From Tolypocladium sp. Sup5 PDA-1 (lineage: Eukaryota > Ascomycota > Sordariomycetes > Hypocreales > Ophiocordycipitaceae): 64,000 nucleotides of DNA. The first letter of the stretch is position 1. Every line of letters starts with the position of its first letter. The stretch is taken from the NCBI GenBank assembly GCA_000750105.3, contig JPHH03000010.1, positions 1-64,000 on the forward strand, written 5' to 3'. Below are positions 53,563 through 64,000 of the stretch, piece after piece. A program made the translations under genes and the position numbers. A model generated the notes under the pieces. That model was not told the origin of the DNA, made no database searches, and was given only the letters and a program-made list of their open reading frames with translations.

Positions 53563-55364
53563 TCACTCAGGCTTCTGGGCGTAAACCACGTATCTGGGTC
53601 ATCAATTAGCGCTGGTGCTCCGCTGTATGAAGCTAAAGAGAAACATATGGGGAGAACTCACATCGGCCAGTACCCATGGATGGACCGGTTCTTCATCTGC
53701 TTCCGGACGTCGATGAGGAACACCTCCACTTCTTCTGGTGACCATCCCAGGGCGCGCGTAAACAGCGCCATGCTGAGCCCTGAAGCGCCATTTCCGAGGT
53801 TCTCGTACGTCCACATTCCTGTATCCAGCTGTCAGTTGGCTATTCCTTGCTCTTTCGGGTTGCGAACTGAACCAGGCTCTCCGCCGACTTGTCTCTCGTC
53901 GGGGATCGTGACGTACCCAACTCCTTGAACCTGGGGTCCTTGGGCCACGAGTTCGTCGGCCACTTCAACAGCCTCTGCGTCACGTTCGTAAAGCCCGCGT
54001 CCAGCATCTGCTTCCTGTAAAACGTCATGCTGTCCAGCGGCCGCCCGATCGTTTCGGCGGCTTGAAGCATGAGGTCTCCCCATTTGGCGGCCGCGCAGTC
54101 CTCCGGTATCGTGCCGTCGTCGCTCTGGAGCTGGAGATGGATGTCCAAGACCTCGATCCAACCTCCGGGGTTAAGATTGCTGTTGCTGCGAATCAGTCGC
54201 AAAGCTCAATCGGCGATATGGGCGGGGCGGGGTAGGCATACTCGAAGCTTTGTTGGAAGAATTTCGGCCAGTCGGATATCGAGGCCGTTAGCATTCGCGC
54301 GTAGATGAAGTCGAACTTTAGAGTAAACGTCCAGGCGTCTTCGAGGTCGTCGATGTAGAAGGAGACGTTGGGCGGGACACTGGGTTCAATGGGCGAGTAA
54401 GTCAGCGCCGGCTTGTCAGTATCTGTAGACTCGGGGGACATACAAAGAGGGTTGTATGGGACTCAGATCAACACCCGTGACCTAGAGATCTTGAGTTCCG
54501 CTGCGTCATGCAAAGTGCAGCCGGCCAGGCTTACATGTGTCTCGGGATGCTCATCGGCTGCGATGTTCAGTCAATCTGGTTCGACATCAACATGCCAATT
54601 CAAGGTCGTACCAAAGTCCATTGCCCAGATACCGGTTCCAGTGCCGGCATCTAATACACGGCCGAGAGGCTTGTCTATGCCGGCAGGGCTAATAAATAGC
54701 TTGCCGCCCAATGTCAAGGTGCACAAGTGGTGTTGCAAGTCTGTATGGCGACGGTGCTCTCATTAGTGGCCATCCGGGCGACCGTGTTGATCGTCTCTTA
54801 CCTAAACGCTCATTCTCTACCTGTGTCACCGGTTAGCCGATTCAATGCTGTCACCAATCATCTAATATTTTGTGCATCATACCTCGTCGTTTGGCAAGAC
54901 GTATCCTGAAACAGAGGTGGGCAGTCAGCATTCATGATGCTACAAATAGCACACGTCATCGGAGGGACAACGGAGGTGCTCATACTGCCTTCCCTGTATG
55001 CGTGATACGTCCTCCCATTCTCTTCCCGGTACTTGAGAATACTCGAAGCCAGCGACGTCGAGGAACTAGCGATGGACTGTTGCGGCCACAGGTTGCCATG
55101 ATTAGCCGGCATTGGCAAGGTGAGACTCTTGTACCACTCACCGAGCCCAAGCCGTCGTCACGGTCCGAGTCGTCCTAAAGCACCAGAACTGTTAGCCAAC
55201 CAGCGCGCACCAAGTCTGTGTCTGACCTCAACAGCTATGCCCGTATAGGGTATCACTCGCACAAACCGAGCAGCCACACCTTCACCCGCAGCCGAAGGCA
55301 TTGGGATGGGACCAACCTCGGAGGCTAACAACGGCTCCACTGAAGATAGCGTCGGATCTACCAT
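53563..55364 (-). CDS. LaeA-like SAM-dependent methyltransferase, twelve exons
   Basis: Rebuilt as 55364-55227, 55174-55142, 55076-54986, 54905-54883, 54820-54802, 54740-54612, 54557-54535, 54481-54444, 54379-54242, 54185-53917, 53818-53662, 53593-53563: 1089 nt, 362 aa. Every junction is GT-AG and restores a known stretch: SSILKYREENGRTYHAYREG, YVLPNDE, ENERLDLQHHL, the SAM motif I GRVLDAGTGTGIWAMDF (residues about 128-144), ADEHPETHVTGVDLSPIQPSFVPPN, DDLEDAWTFTLKFDFIYARML, LNPGGWIEVLDI, WTYENLGNGASGLSMALFTRALGW and IYVVYAQKPE at the end. These are the hallmarks of the Tam/LaeA-like family. LaeA is a nuclear regulator of secondary metabolism; the many paralogues have unknown substrates. It lies divergent to a P450. 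Six exons are under 40 nt, so automatic prediction would probably miss or break this gene. Confidence 0.9.
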
Positions 55365-56687
55365 GATCACAGGAGGCGTCGCGCCGACGGCATGCTAGTG
55401 CAGACGAAGAAGGAACTCGTCCGTCCTTTGTCTGGCGCTGGGGTCTGCTGGTTGCTTTCGATCGGATCTCGCGTGGCTCTCGCGAGGCCGGCGTCGAAGA
55501 AGGAAAGGAACAGGCGGTCCGATGCGTTCGGGGGGCGCGAACCAAGGGCAGGCGGCGCCACGTGGGTTGCACGAGGCGCGGGATGAGATGACGGGGGACA
55601 GGATTGAGGGTGAAGAAGTGTACGGAGGGAAGTACGAAGCAGGAACGGGCTGCTGGGCGGGACGGGCAGACGTCGAGTGACACGAACGATATACATATGT
55701 CCCCCGCCGGCTGTGTGACAGAGTTTGCCTCCCTCCCACCGCCAAACGGAAACGTCAGGGCGGAGATCATGGCCTGGCCGGTTTGTGCGCTCCTGGTTTG
55801 ATAGGGAATCCGGTCCGTCCCCGTCGTAATAATTATCACCTGTCACTTTTCGCCTGGTTCGGACGGGGGTGCTGCCCGGCATGGGGCGTCATCTTGGCCC
55901 GTCCAATGGATCCATGAGGTTCAGTCAAGGTTTACCAGCGACGAACTGGGGCCGCGGATTGTGGGGATCTCTTCATCAATGGCCCGTGGACAAGTGGGCG
56001 TTTGTGGAATATGATGGATCGTCCACACCATCGCTTTGGGGGACGGCCCGCTTGGTGCTGCCGCTCTGCCTTTGCCCCCACAGCTCTTCCAGTATCATAG
56101 ACACTCTCTGCCGTTTAGGCTCTGAGCGTTGCTTTTTCCCTTGCGGTATTAACCACGGGTAACCTACGAAGTACACTACCTACCACTGTGCTACTGCACA
56201 ATGCGCATCCAGACTTGCAGGGTCCATCGACAACACAACCCACCACACCACGCCACATACATAGTACACCGGCCATGCAACCCCCGACCCCCTGCTTTCA
56301 TGTGCTGGCTAGGCGAGACTCCCGCTGTCAACTTGTCTTGGGATCGCGTTGGCACCAAAGCCGGTAGTGTGGTCATGGACGTCGCCAGAACCGGCTCTGG
56401 GATCCCTACCTGAACTTGCGATCTGTGGCTGCTGCTGATGGTTAGTGCTGATGGGCTCTGCGTGGGCATCTTGCCCGGTTTGGCCCTTGGTCCGATGAGG
56501 ATTGCAAATCCGGCGCTTTTCATTGATAACCCGGCGTGATCCCTCACGGCGAGCCAATTCACTGCACGCGCTCCGTCCCAATGTTCTTCGCTGGGCTGTG
56601 CTGCTTGGGTCAACTTGCTTCCTTGCAATTCGACATCTGTCCCCCAAGTTTCTTCCCCTTGTACATGTAATCGACGGCTCAGTCGTC
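55365..56687. promoter_or_regulatory. Divergent promoter of methyltransferase and P450
   Basis: 1.3 kb between two divergent starts. The minus-strand frames (55282-55882) are Ser/Arg/Pro-rich without motifs. No gene called. It should contain both promoters. Confidence 0.45.
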
Positions 56688-58660
56688 ATGGCTCGCGACC
56701 TGCTCCTTGCGTCCCTTGCAGGATCCGCGGTCCTCGTCATCCTGTGGAGTGCCATTTCCACCCTCCGGCAGTTCCTGCGCCTGCGACACATCCCCGGCCC
56801 ACCCAGCGCTGGCTTCTCGCAGTGGTGGCTCATTCGCGCCGTGGGAGGCGGCAGGACGCATCTCGACTTGTACGAAGCATGTCAGCAATACGGTATGTCC
56901 TGGTCCCATTTCCGCCCGCTTGTGTGACGGAGCCGCAGAATCTGCCCGCTGCAAGATCAAAGGTATTAAACGAGGAAGTTGGCAACGGCCCGCTCCTTGT
57001 TCCTGTTGCACAGCGGGCGGCCCCTTGCCTCACATCGATGACGAGTGAAGCCTTGGCTCAGGTGTCAAGCCCAAAGAACGGCGACCACGACGACGGCTTG
57101 TTGCTGCGTGGCTAGTCGCTAAATGTTTGTTAGGATCCGTGGCCCGCGTCGGCCCCAATTACCTCGTAACGAGTGACCCTGATCTCATGAAGCGCATGCT
57201 CAATGTGCGAACACCATACAAGCGATCCGACTGGTACGATGGCATGCGACTCGACCCGTCCAAGGACAACGTCCTCTCCCAGCGCGACGACGAGGAACAT
57301 GGAAAGCTGCGGTCGAAAATGGCCGCCGGTGTATGTGCTCCAGGCTATGGAATCGGCTGCTTCTGGACGCCACGACTGACAATGCTGCAGTACTCGGGCA
57401 AAGAGGTCGAGAACCTCGAGGCCAAGATCAACCAAAACATCATGGCCCTGATAAACCTCCTCGACTCCAAATACGTTTCTCCGAACAAGCCGTTCGACTT
57501 TGGCCGCAAGGCTCAGTACTTTACCCTCGACGTCATCTCGGACCTCGCGTTTGGCGAGCCGTTTGGCGACATTGCAACCGACTCGGACGTGCACGAATAC
57601 ATTTCGACGATGGAGACCAACATGCCGACCATCATCGTCACCACAGTGCTCCCGTGGCTCATGGTCCTGCTGTCGTCGCCGTTGTTCAAGTGGATGATGC
57701 CGTCGGAGAAGGACCTCATCGGTCTCGGTCGCACGATGGCGTAGGTCTTGACGTGTACCCGTGTCATTCGGCATCCCGGGAAAGGCTGACAGTTGTTAGA
57801 ATTGCCAAACAAGTCGCCGCTGAGAGATTCGGTCCGCACAAGAAGACTCAAAAGGATATGCTTGGGTCGTTTGTGGCTCGCGGACTCACCCAGTCCGAGG
57901 CCGAGTCAGAGATTCTGATGCAAATGTAAGTCGACGCGAGAAGTTTGATCGATAGTGTTAATGACTGGGCATGTTCTGACCTTGATCAGCTTGGCTGGCT
58001 CCGATACTACTGCCACTGCGATCCGCGCCACCATGCTGCACATCATGAGCAACGCCCGCGTCCTGAACAAGCTTCACGCCGAGATCAAAGAGTTTAACCC
58101 CACGAAGCCCATCATCACCGATGCCGAGGCGCGAACCATGCCGTACCTTCAAGCCGTCATCAAGGAGGGACTCCGCATGTTCCCACCCGTCGCCGGTCTC
58201 ATGGCCAAGGAGGTGCCAAAGGGCGGCGACAACTTCAAGGGCGTATTCCTTCCCGAGGGTACGAGAATCGGCTACTGCGCTTGGGGCGTTGTTCGACACC
58301 CTGAAGTTTGGGGCGAAGATGCGCACGAGTTCCGACCCGAGCGGTGGATCGAGGCCTCGCCGGAGAAGCTTAGAGAGATGGACGGCACCGTGGAACTTGT
58401 GTTTGGATATGGTCGGTGGCAGTGCCTGGGCCGCAACGTGGCGTTCATGGAGCTGAACAAGGTGTTTGTCGAGGTAAGCCACGCATGCCCCCAAGCAAGA
58501 TGGAATCGTTTGCTGACGGTATTCGTGTCGTCAGTTGTTACGCAGATTCGACTTGTCTCTTGTCGACCCCACTCAGCCGTGGAAGTCGAGCAACTACGGT
58601 GTCTTTCTCCAATCCGAGTACTGGGTCAAGGCATATCGGCGGGAGGAGGGTGCCGCATAG
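56688..58660 (+). CDS. Cytochrome P450, pisatin-demethylase-like
   Basis: Six exons (56688-56892, 57134-57330, 57391-57740, 57800-57925, 57990-58473, 58535-58660), 495 aa. The N-terminal anchor helix is LLLASLAGSAVLVILW, followed by the proline-rich hinge RHIPGPPSAG. The I-helix has LAGSDTTATAIR, the K-helix KEGLRMFPP (ExxR), then FRPERW and the heme loop FGYGRWQCLGR with Cys438 as heme ligand. All core residues are present, so it should be an active ER monooxygenase. Similarity in the G-x-V-x-R-x-GPN region and overall order points to the pisatin-demethylase/CYP57-like group. The first intron (241 nt) is longer than the rest, but G|GA joins YG to SVARVGPN without a gap. Confidence 0.92.
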
Positions 58661-59419
58661 TCGGCGGATGCAGTGGCACCGGGCTTTCATAGAGCTGCGC
58701 TGTCCCAGCCGCATTGAGGCATGTTGTAATTAACGATTTTATGTATGAGATAATGAGTAAATGGAACATCTGTACGTGGAGTAACGAACTGCCAATTGGT
58801 AAATGCAGTCTGGTTCTTCGCCACCGTTTACTTTTGTAGGCGTTGCTGTCTGCTGGAGGCTGGCTGGAGGCTGCCAGACTTTGAAAGCATGGGCCGGTGA
58901 TTCAACATGCAGCGCTGCATCATAGGCCGTTGTGGTGAAGAGAATGCTGAGCAACTCGGCGCGTTCAACGAACTGGTTTGGGCTGCAGAGCACGCTGTGT
59001 ATGTCGATGGGAAGAAGTCTATTCAGGCAACAACGCCTAAAGGAATAGTCTATTTCGCCGGTTTCGGGGGATGCTCGGCGACAACACCACTTGCATTTCT
59101 CTATCCCAAAGTCCATGTCAAGGCGGCACCTGGGGACCCAAGTCAGAAACCTTAGTGCAACACAAGTCAAGATCCTCGCCGCCGTAAGCCATGTTCCTTG
59201 TAAGATATGAAGTCCATAAACTCTCTTGCATAATTACCAGGCAGCCATAATACGAACTAGAGTGGTAGCGCGGGACGAGTTGTTGACGTTGGGCCGACCA
59301 ACACGTAATCCCCCAAAAGTACTTGTAAGTCAGGCACCTGCTGCCGCTCCGCACTGCTGAAGATTCTCATGATTCTCACGCTCCAACTTCCCCTCACTGC
59401 CGCTAGAACCACCACCAGA
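58661..59419. other. Spacer between P450 and amidase
   Basis: About 760 bp. Should contain the P450 3' UTR and the amidase promoter. Small ORFs only (for example 58739-59170 on the minus strand), none recognisable. Confidence 0.5.
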
Positions 59420-61290
59420 ATGTCGATTCCGCACTTCAACGTCCTCCAGACCAACGCAGTCAACTTACAGCAGCTGCTAACGGAAAACAAAATCACCAGC
59501 GTCCAGATCGTGCGGGAATATTTTGCGCAGATTGACCGTCATGAGTCCGCCCTCAATGCCTTCATCTCGCCCGCTCCCCGCGACAAAGTGCTTCGTGTTG
59601 CCGCAGCGCTTGACGATGAGCGCCAGAGTGGCAACGTCAGGAGCCCGCTTCACGGGATTCCAATTGCATTAAAGGTGTGCATCGATCCTGACCCAAGCCA
59701 GCAATTGAAGACTGATTCGGGCTATAGGCTTGCTTCATCACGGCTTCCAACCTCGGCATGAGCACCACCTGTGGATCCCTTGCCTTTGTCGGTTCCAAGG
59801 CTTCAAGGAACTCGGCCATTGCGCAACGGTTGATAGACGCCGGTCTTATCATCTTGGGCAAAACCAATATGACGGTAAGAAGCCGGCAGGGCTAGCAGCT
59901 CAATGAATGGTTTCCACTAACCGAGGGACTAGGAGTTCGCCGGCATGAAAATGACAATGATGATGCCCGGATGGTCCTCCCATGGCGGTCAGACTCTGTC
60001 TCCCTACGTGAGGCAGATTGAGGAGAATGAGAAGATAATGGGCCACTCGGTTAGTCATCAGCCATCAGTTCATGCAGAGTTGAACTCATATTCGTCAGGC
60101 GCCTGGAGGTTCTTCCACCGGCTCTGCCGTTGCCGTATCTGCCGGGTTTTGCCCTCTAGCCATGGGTACAGAGACAATTGGATCTATCGTTACTCCTTCC
60201 ACCCGCAACTGCCTGTACGCCCTCAAGCCCACCATTGGTGTCCAAGACACCACCGGTGTGTACACCATGACGGAGTTCTACGACAGCCCAGGCCCGATGG
60301 CGAAATGCGCAGCGGATGTGAGAGCCATGGCTAGCATTTTGCTAGGCCGCGACTTCGGCTCGCAGGACATGGGCTCATGGCAAGGGCTCTCAGTGGGATT
60401 CGTCGACCCAAAACTGTGGACCTTGCCCGAGGAGCTGTGCCCACAGCACGAGGGAACCGCGGAGCAAATGGTACGGGGCTTGACTGTATATCCAGTCGGG
60501 AATATTACCCACTAATCGACGTATAGGTAGAGGACTACCTTGCTACCGTCTCGACTCTCGAGGCACATGGCTGCTTGTTAAAGTACCCCGTCGACATTCC
60601 TGATACGTCGGTCCTACCGAATGTCATTCACCTCGCCCGTAGGTAATCACGATAACTCTTGGGCTTCAGAGACTAATACAGCATCTACCAGACTGGGAAT
60701 TCAAGCCCATTGCCGTACCTAGATTTATCACAGCGTTTGACGAGTGCCCTATAGGTAGCGTTGAGGATATCGTCGAGTTCAACGAGAAGAACAAAGAGAG
60801 CGCCATGCCAGCTCGTAGGCTTTAACCCTTATTACTCCAACTTCGATGGCAGGCTACGGTGTCCTAACAGCAGTATAGCATATACGGAGCAGAATGACCT
60901 GGTAACATCGATGAACAGCAATGAGGATCCAGAACACATAGACAAGGTAAAGAAGGAGCTCCGGGATATGGGCAGGCAAATTCTCGATAAAGCGTTTAAC
61001 GACAATGGGGTAAATCTCATTGTAGGCACTGCGGACTCGGCGTTTTGTGTCCATGCCTGTGCAGCGGGTAAGCAGAATGTTCTCGAGTGCTCGAGTTGCG
61101 ATTTCCACGTCTTGCTGACGAGCCAGGCTACCCCGTTGCTACGGTCCCAGTGGGTCAGTTGCGTTACAACAGGCGGCCATTCGGCGCGGTCGTCACGGCT
61201 AGGCGGAACGACGAGGAGGCATTGTTGCGCTTCCAGGCCGCGTACGAAGCCGCGTCGAAGCCTCGTCCGTTGCCGGATCTCTCAATTTAA
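59420..61290 (+). CDS. Amidase signature family enzyme
   Basis: Eight exons (59420-59674, 59728-59874, 59933-60049, 60099-60470, 60527-60638, 60692-60814, 60879-61067, 61127-61290), 492 aa. Marks: SPLHGIPIALK with the catalytic Lys at the end of exon 1, GKTNMTEFAGMKMTMMMPGW, SHGGQTLSPYV, APGGSSTGSAVAVSAGF with the cis-Ser, then GTETIGSIVTP with the nucleophile Ser (usual TGGS is TIGS), KPTIGVQDTTGVYTMTEFYDSPGP and the C-terminal GYPVATVPVGQLRYNRRPFG. The triad is intact. The exact junction of exons 5 and 6 is uncertain: 60638/60692 keeps the frame, but another donor near 60620 with an acceptor near 60681 is possible. Such enzymes hydrolyse amides or nitrogen-containing metabolites; a role with the neighbouring P450 is speculation. 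Confidence 0.85.
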
Positions 61291-62035
61291 TGGATGCAAC
61301 CAAGTACAAGCCTGTTTCTAGCCGGCTGATCCATAGACGGTGTCTAACTGAGAATTGCACGATGACTTCCTGAACGATCGTGAAAGGTAGGAGGTATCTT
61401 GGGGTTAAGTAACTAAAGAGGCACCTTGGATATAACAAGGCAACTCCCTACCCTTATATAGATAGAGAATAGTCCGTAGGCTTAGATGTTTTCTAAACTC
61501 GCACGTTCCGCCACTGCTCTGGCTTCATTCTATTCAACTACTCCGTACTCGCGTTGGGCCGTCCACTGCACGACATTTGGGAGAAACAAATGTGCGCCGC
61601 TCAATTTCCAAAAGGCTCTTGCCAATAGGCCACATCTTGTAGAAGTGGAAAGTGGCTCCGGAAAAGTCGGCAATTTATATTACTGCCTTTGTAGCACAGC
61701 GTTGGGTGCACAGCCAATCCAAGCGATTCACACCACCACATGGGCACGACGCCCGCGCCATCGACGATCCGGTACGGCGATCGACTCGGCGCTAGGAGCC
61801 GTTGGGAACCGACGGACGGAGTAGCACTCGAGACTCCAGGCCGGAATAGGGAATCACAATCCTCAAGAAACCAGAGAATTATCAGCCACATTGAACGCGT
61901 CAAATTGAGTATTGGTATATTCTTTCGAGGAGGTGGTGCGCATAAGTAACCGCTCTCACCGCGTGGAACGGGGCTCGTGATTGCTCACGCAAACCGAAGC
62001 ATTTGCAGTTGCTAGCGACTCAAACCTCAGCTACG
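61291..62035. other. Spacer upstream of the acid phosphatase
   Basis: 745 bp, moderately AT-rich. A 112-codon frame at 61486-61824 has no recognisable features. Should hold the phosphatase promoter. Confidence 0.45.
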
Positions 62036-63544
62036 ATGAAAGCTGGCATCGCGTTTACGGCTTTGCTGCCCGCCGTGGCAGCAACTGCAACCTCGCAGAT
62101 CCACCTCGCCTATCATGGCGACGACGGCATGATGGTTAGCTGGAATACGCTCGGCCACGTTGAACGTCCCACGGTGCACTGGGGCGTCTCGGCAGACAAT
62201 CTCAAACACTCTGTGTCCTCTAACGTGTCCGTCACGTACCCGACATCGACAACATACAACAACCACGTCTTAATCAGTGGGCTGGCACCTGGCCATACCT
62301 ACTTCTACCTGCCTTCGCCTCTGCTCCATGCCGAAGATGCCAAACCATGCAACTTCACCACGAGCCGCAGGGTTGGCGACAGAAGGCCCTTTTCGGTCGC
62401 AGTCGTCGTCGACCTTGGTACGATGGGCCGCCTGGGCCTCACCACGACAGCGGGCACCGGCGTGGCCACCCACAATATCCTTAAGCCTGGGGAGAAGAAC
62501 ACCATTGACTCCTTGGCCAGCAGCCTGTCCGAGTTCGAATTCCTGTGGCACCCCGGCGACATTGCTTACGCGGACTACTGGCTCAAGGAGGAGATTCAGG
62601 GTTTCCTGCCCAACACGACGATCGCAGCCGGGTACAAAGTGTACGAGTCCATCCTCAACGACTTTTACGACGAAATGATGGCCGTCACCGCGACGCGGCC
62701 TTACATGGTCGGCCCGGGCAATCACGAAGCCAACTGCGACAACGGCGGCACCACAGACAGTGGGCGCAACATCACGTACAACAACAGCATCTGCTCTCCA
62801 GGCCAGACCAACTTCACGGGCTTCAAGAACCACTTCCGCATGCCGAGCGACGTGTCAGGAGGGACTGGTAATTTCTGGTACAGCTTCAATAGCGGCATGG
62901 CGCATTTCATCCAGCTCGACACGGAGACGGACCTTGGCCACGGCTTTGTCGGCCCGGACGAGGTGGGCGGCTCTGAAGGCGAAGGCGCCGATCCGGTCAA
63001 CGCGACCATGAACGCGCAGGCAACCTGGCTGGCGGCCGATCTGGCGGCGGTCGACCGGCGGAAGACTCCTTGGATCATCGTGGCGGGCCATCGCCCGTGG
63101 TACCTCAGCCACAAGAACGTCACCGGCACCATCTGCTGGAGCTGCAAAGACGTCTTCGAGCCCCTACTCATCAAGCACAACGTTGACCTGGTGCTTTCCG
63201 GACACGCCCACGTGTATGAGCGCCAGGCGCCCCTGGCTGACGGAAAGATTGACCCCAAGGGTTTGGACAACCCCAGCTCCCCCTGGTACATCACCAACGG
63301 CGCGGCCGGACATTACGATGGCCTTGACGTCTTGCAGAGCCCTCGCCAGGAGTATAGCAGGTTCGGTCTTGATACTGCGGACGGGGTGTATGGCTGGAGC
63401 CGCCTGACCTTTCACAACTGCACCCACTTGACCCACGACTTTGTTGCCAGCAATAACAACACTGTCCTCGACTCTGCCACGCTGTACAAGGATCGAAAGT
63501 GCGGCTCTTGCCGGGAAGGTCATCGCCGGCGCCCAGGCCAGTAG
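62036..63544 (+). CDS. Secreted purple acid phosphatase (metallophosphoesterase)
   Basis: Single exon of 502 aa. Signal peptide about residues 1-16 (MKAGIAFTALLPAVAA). An N-terminal fibronectin-like domain (QIHLAYHGDDGMMVSWNT...YNNHVLISGLAPGHTYFY) precedes the catalytic domain. The five metal motifs are present: VVVDLG (DxG), GDIAYADYW, GNHEANC, VAGHRPW and GHAHVYER. About ten NxS/T sites (NVSV, NFTT, NTTI, NITY, NFTG, NATM, NVTG, NCTH) fit an extracellular glycoprotein. Fungal PAPs release phosphate from organic esters including phytate, usually under phosphate starvation. The last ten or so residues after LYKDRKC (GSCREGHRRRPGQ) look like an unusual extension, because relatives often stop near that Cys. 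Start 62036 begins the signal peptide. Confidence 0.93.
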   Translation: MKAGIAFTALLPAVAATATSQIHLAYHGDDGMMVSWNTLGHVERPTVHWGVSADNLKHSVSSNVSVTYPTSTTYNNHVLISGLAPGHTYFYLPSPLLHAEDAKPCNFTTSRRVGDRRPFSVAVVVDLGTMGRLGLTTTAGTGVATHNILKPGEKNTIDSLASSLSEFEFLWHPGDIAYADYWLKEEIQGFLPNTTIAAGYKVYESILNDFYDEMMAVTATRPYMVGPGNHEANCDNGGTTDSGRNITYNNSICSPGQTNFTGFKNHFRMPSDVSGGTGNFWYSFNSGMAHFIQLDTETDLGHGFVGPDEVGGSEGEGADPVNATMNAQATWLAADLAAVDRRKTPWIIVAGHRPWYLSHKNVTGTICWSCKDVFEPLLIKHNVDLVLSGHAHVYERQAPLADGKIDPKGLDNPSSPWYITNGAAGHYDGLDVLQSPRQEYSRFGLDTADGVYGWSRLTFHNCTHLTHDFVASNNNTVLDSATLYKDRKCGSCREGHRRRPGQ

Positions 63545-63713
63545 TTATTTCTATTGTAGTCTGGAATACGCTGTTGCACCCCCACGGCTTGCGCGGTGGG
63601 CAGAACCTCCTCACCCGGTATCCGGCGCGGCAAACAGCGAACCTGTCGGTTAGGGGGCTCTTCCGAGATATGTTGAAAGATGTATTAGAGGGAAAAGTCA
63701 CCAAGTAACAACA
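63545..63713. other. Short convergent spacer
   Basis: 170 bp between the phosphatase stop and the stop of the minus-strand ankyrin gene. Nothing recognised. Confidence 0.5.
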
Positions 63714-64000
63714 TTAACTCATACTCTCTACTGCAGTAAGAAGCCTTACTACCGCCTTAAAAGTGTTTGCTGAGGCCTGCGTTGTCCCGCCAAAATTATC
63801 GGAGGCTTTGACGTCTGCTCCTTTATTCATAAGGAGCATCACTACCGCCGCGTGGCCGTGTGCTGAGGCCTCTATGAGTGCTGTCCGGCCAGCACAATCG
63901 CGGATATTGACGTCTGCTCCCTTGTCGATAAGGAGCCTCGCAACCGCTACGTGACCGTTCAATGAGGCCTTTATGAGCGGTGTACAGTTGGCTCTATTAC
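63714..64000 (-). CDS. Ankyrin-repeat protein, C-terminal end (runs off the window)
   Basis: The minus-strand frame is open from the window edge to the TGA at 63714-63716. It encodes two ankyrin repeats of the form TPLIKASLNGHVAVARLL-IDKGADVN and TALIEASAHGHAAVVMLLMNKGADVK, then a degenerate third (TTQASANTFKAVVRLL) and the end VESMS. Ankyrin repeats mediate protein binding; nothing more can be said because the N-terminal part lies outside. Any start codon seen inside the window is not the true start. Confidence 0.85.
   Translation of the reverse strand, partial: NRANCTPLIKASLNGHVAVARLLIDKGADVNIRDCAGRTALIEASAHGHAAVVMLLMNKGADVKASDNFGGTTQASANTFKAVVRLLTAVESMS

Noticed and set aside
59420..61290. 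Amidase as a pseudogene
   Set aside because: The apparent frame changes are all explained by short introns with proper ends; an intact 492-codon model results.

Overview
The window looks like nuclear DNA of a filamentous ascomycete (Pezizomycotina, most likely Sordariomycetes and plausibly Hypocreales; the placement is inferred from gene content, not computed). Genes are split by many short introns (about 50-160 nt) with GT...AG ends and CTAAC-type branch points. They are separated by 0.3-3.3 kb of non-coding DNA. The content is typical of such fungi: LysM proteins, a killer-toxin-like GH18 chitinase, a Pth11-like receptor, the UPR factor HacA, a LaeA-like methyltransferase, AzgA and a small secreted cysteine-rich protein. 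I rebuilt the intron-containing genes by hand; for each complete model the exon lengths add up to whole codons.

Layout. 1-1.3 kb: remnant of a repeat-associated zinc-cluster/coiled-coil ORF with many Gln-to-stop changes (RIP-like), followed by a GATC-rich block. 1.5-7.6 kb: a broken LysM/ChtBD1/GH18 chitinase next to an intact four-LysM secreted protein with two concanavalin A-like tail domains. 9.7-11.3 kb: seven-TM rhodopsin-domain receptor. 14.7-16.4 kb: NCS1 purine/cytosine permease. 17.1-19.2 kb: GMC oxidoreductase. 21.9-23.2 kb: hacA, with the Ire1 target hairpins readable. 23.8-25.9 kb: divergent pair Csm3/Swi3 and complex I 21-kDa subunit. 27.7-31.7 kb: a 2OG-Fe(II) oxygenase convergent with the AzgA purine permease. 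33-35 kb: degraded DNA with a TPR remnant and a precise 24-bp tandem repeat. 35.8-37.9 kb: an Arg-rich disordered protein and a secreted cysteine-rich protein. 39.1-42.1 kb: two divergent alpha/beta hydrolases with Cys at the nucleophile position, sharing a promoter that holds a duplicated element. 42.6-45.6 kb: one long gene joining a Tup1-like WD40 propeller to a DUF4246 domain. 46.4-51.9 kb: maltose-type pair, GH13 alpha-glucosidase and divergent MFS sugar transporter, with a CGGN8CGG site between them. 53.6-61.3 kb: a 12-exon LaeA-like methyltransferase, a pisatin-demethylase-like P450 and an amidase. 62.0-63.5 kb: secreted purple acid phosphatase. 63.7-64 kb: C-terminal end of an ankyrin protein running off the window.

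Functional links supported by layout: the maltase and transporter form a MAL-type unit; the chitinase and LysM gene are a known kind of pairing; methyltransferase, P450 and amidase could be a small secondary-metabolism or detoxification group, which is unproven. The most unusual items are the WD40-DUF4246 fusion with a GC-AG intron, the clearly readable hacA splice site with an unusually long unspliced frame, and the methyltransferase made of six exons under 40 nt among twelve.
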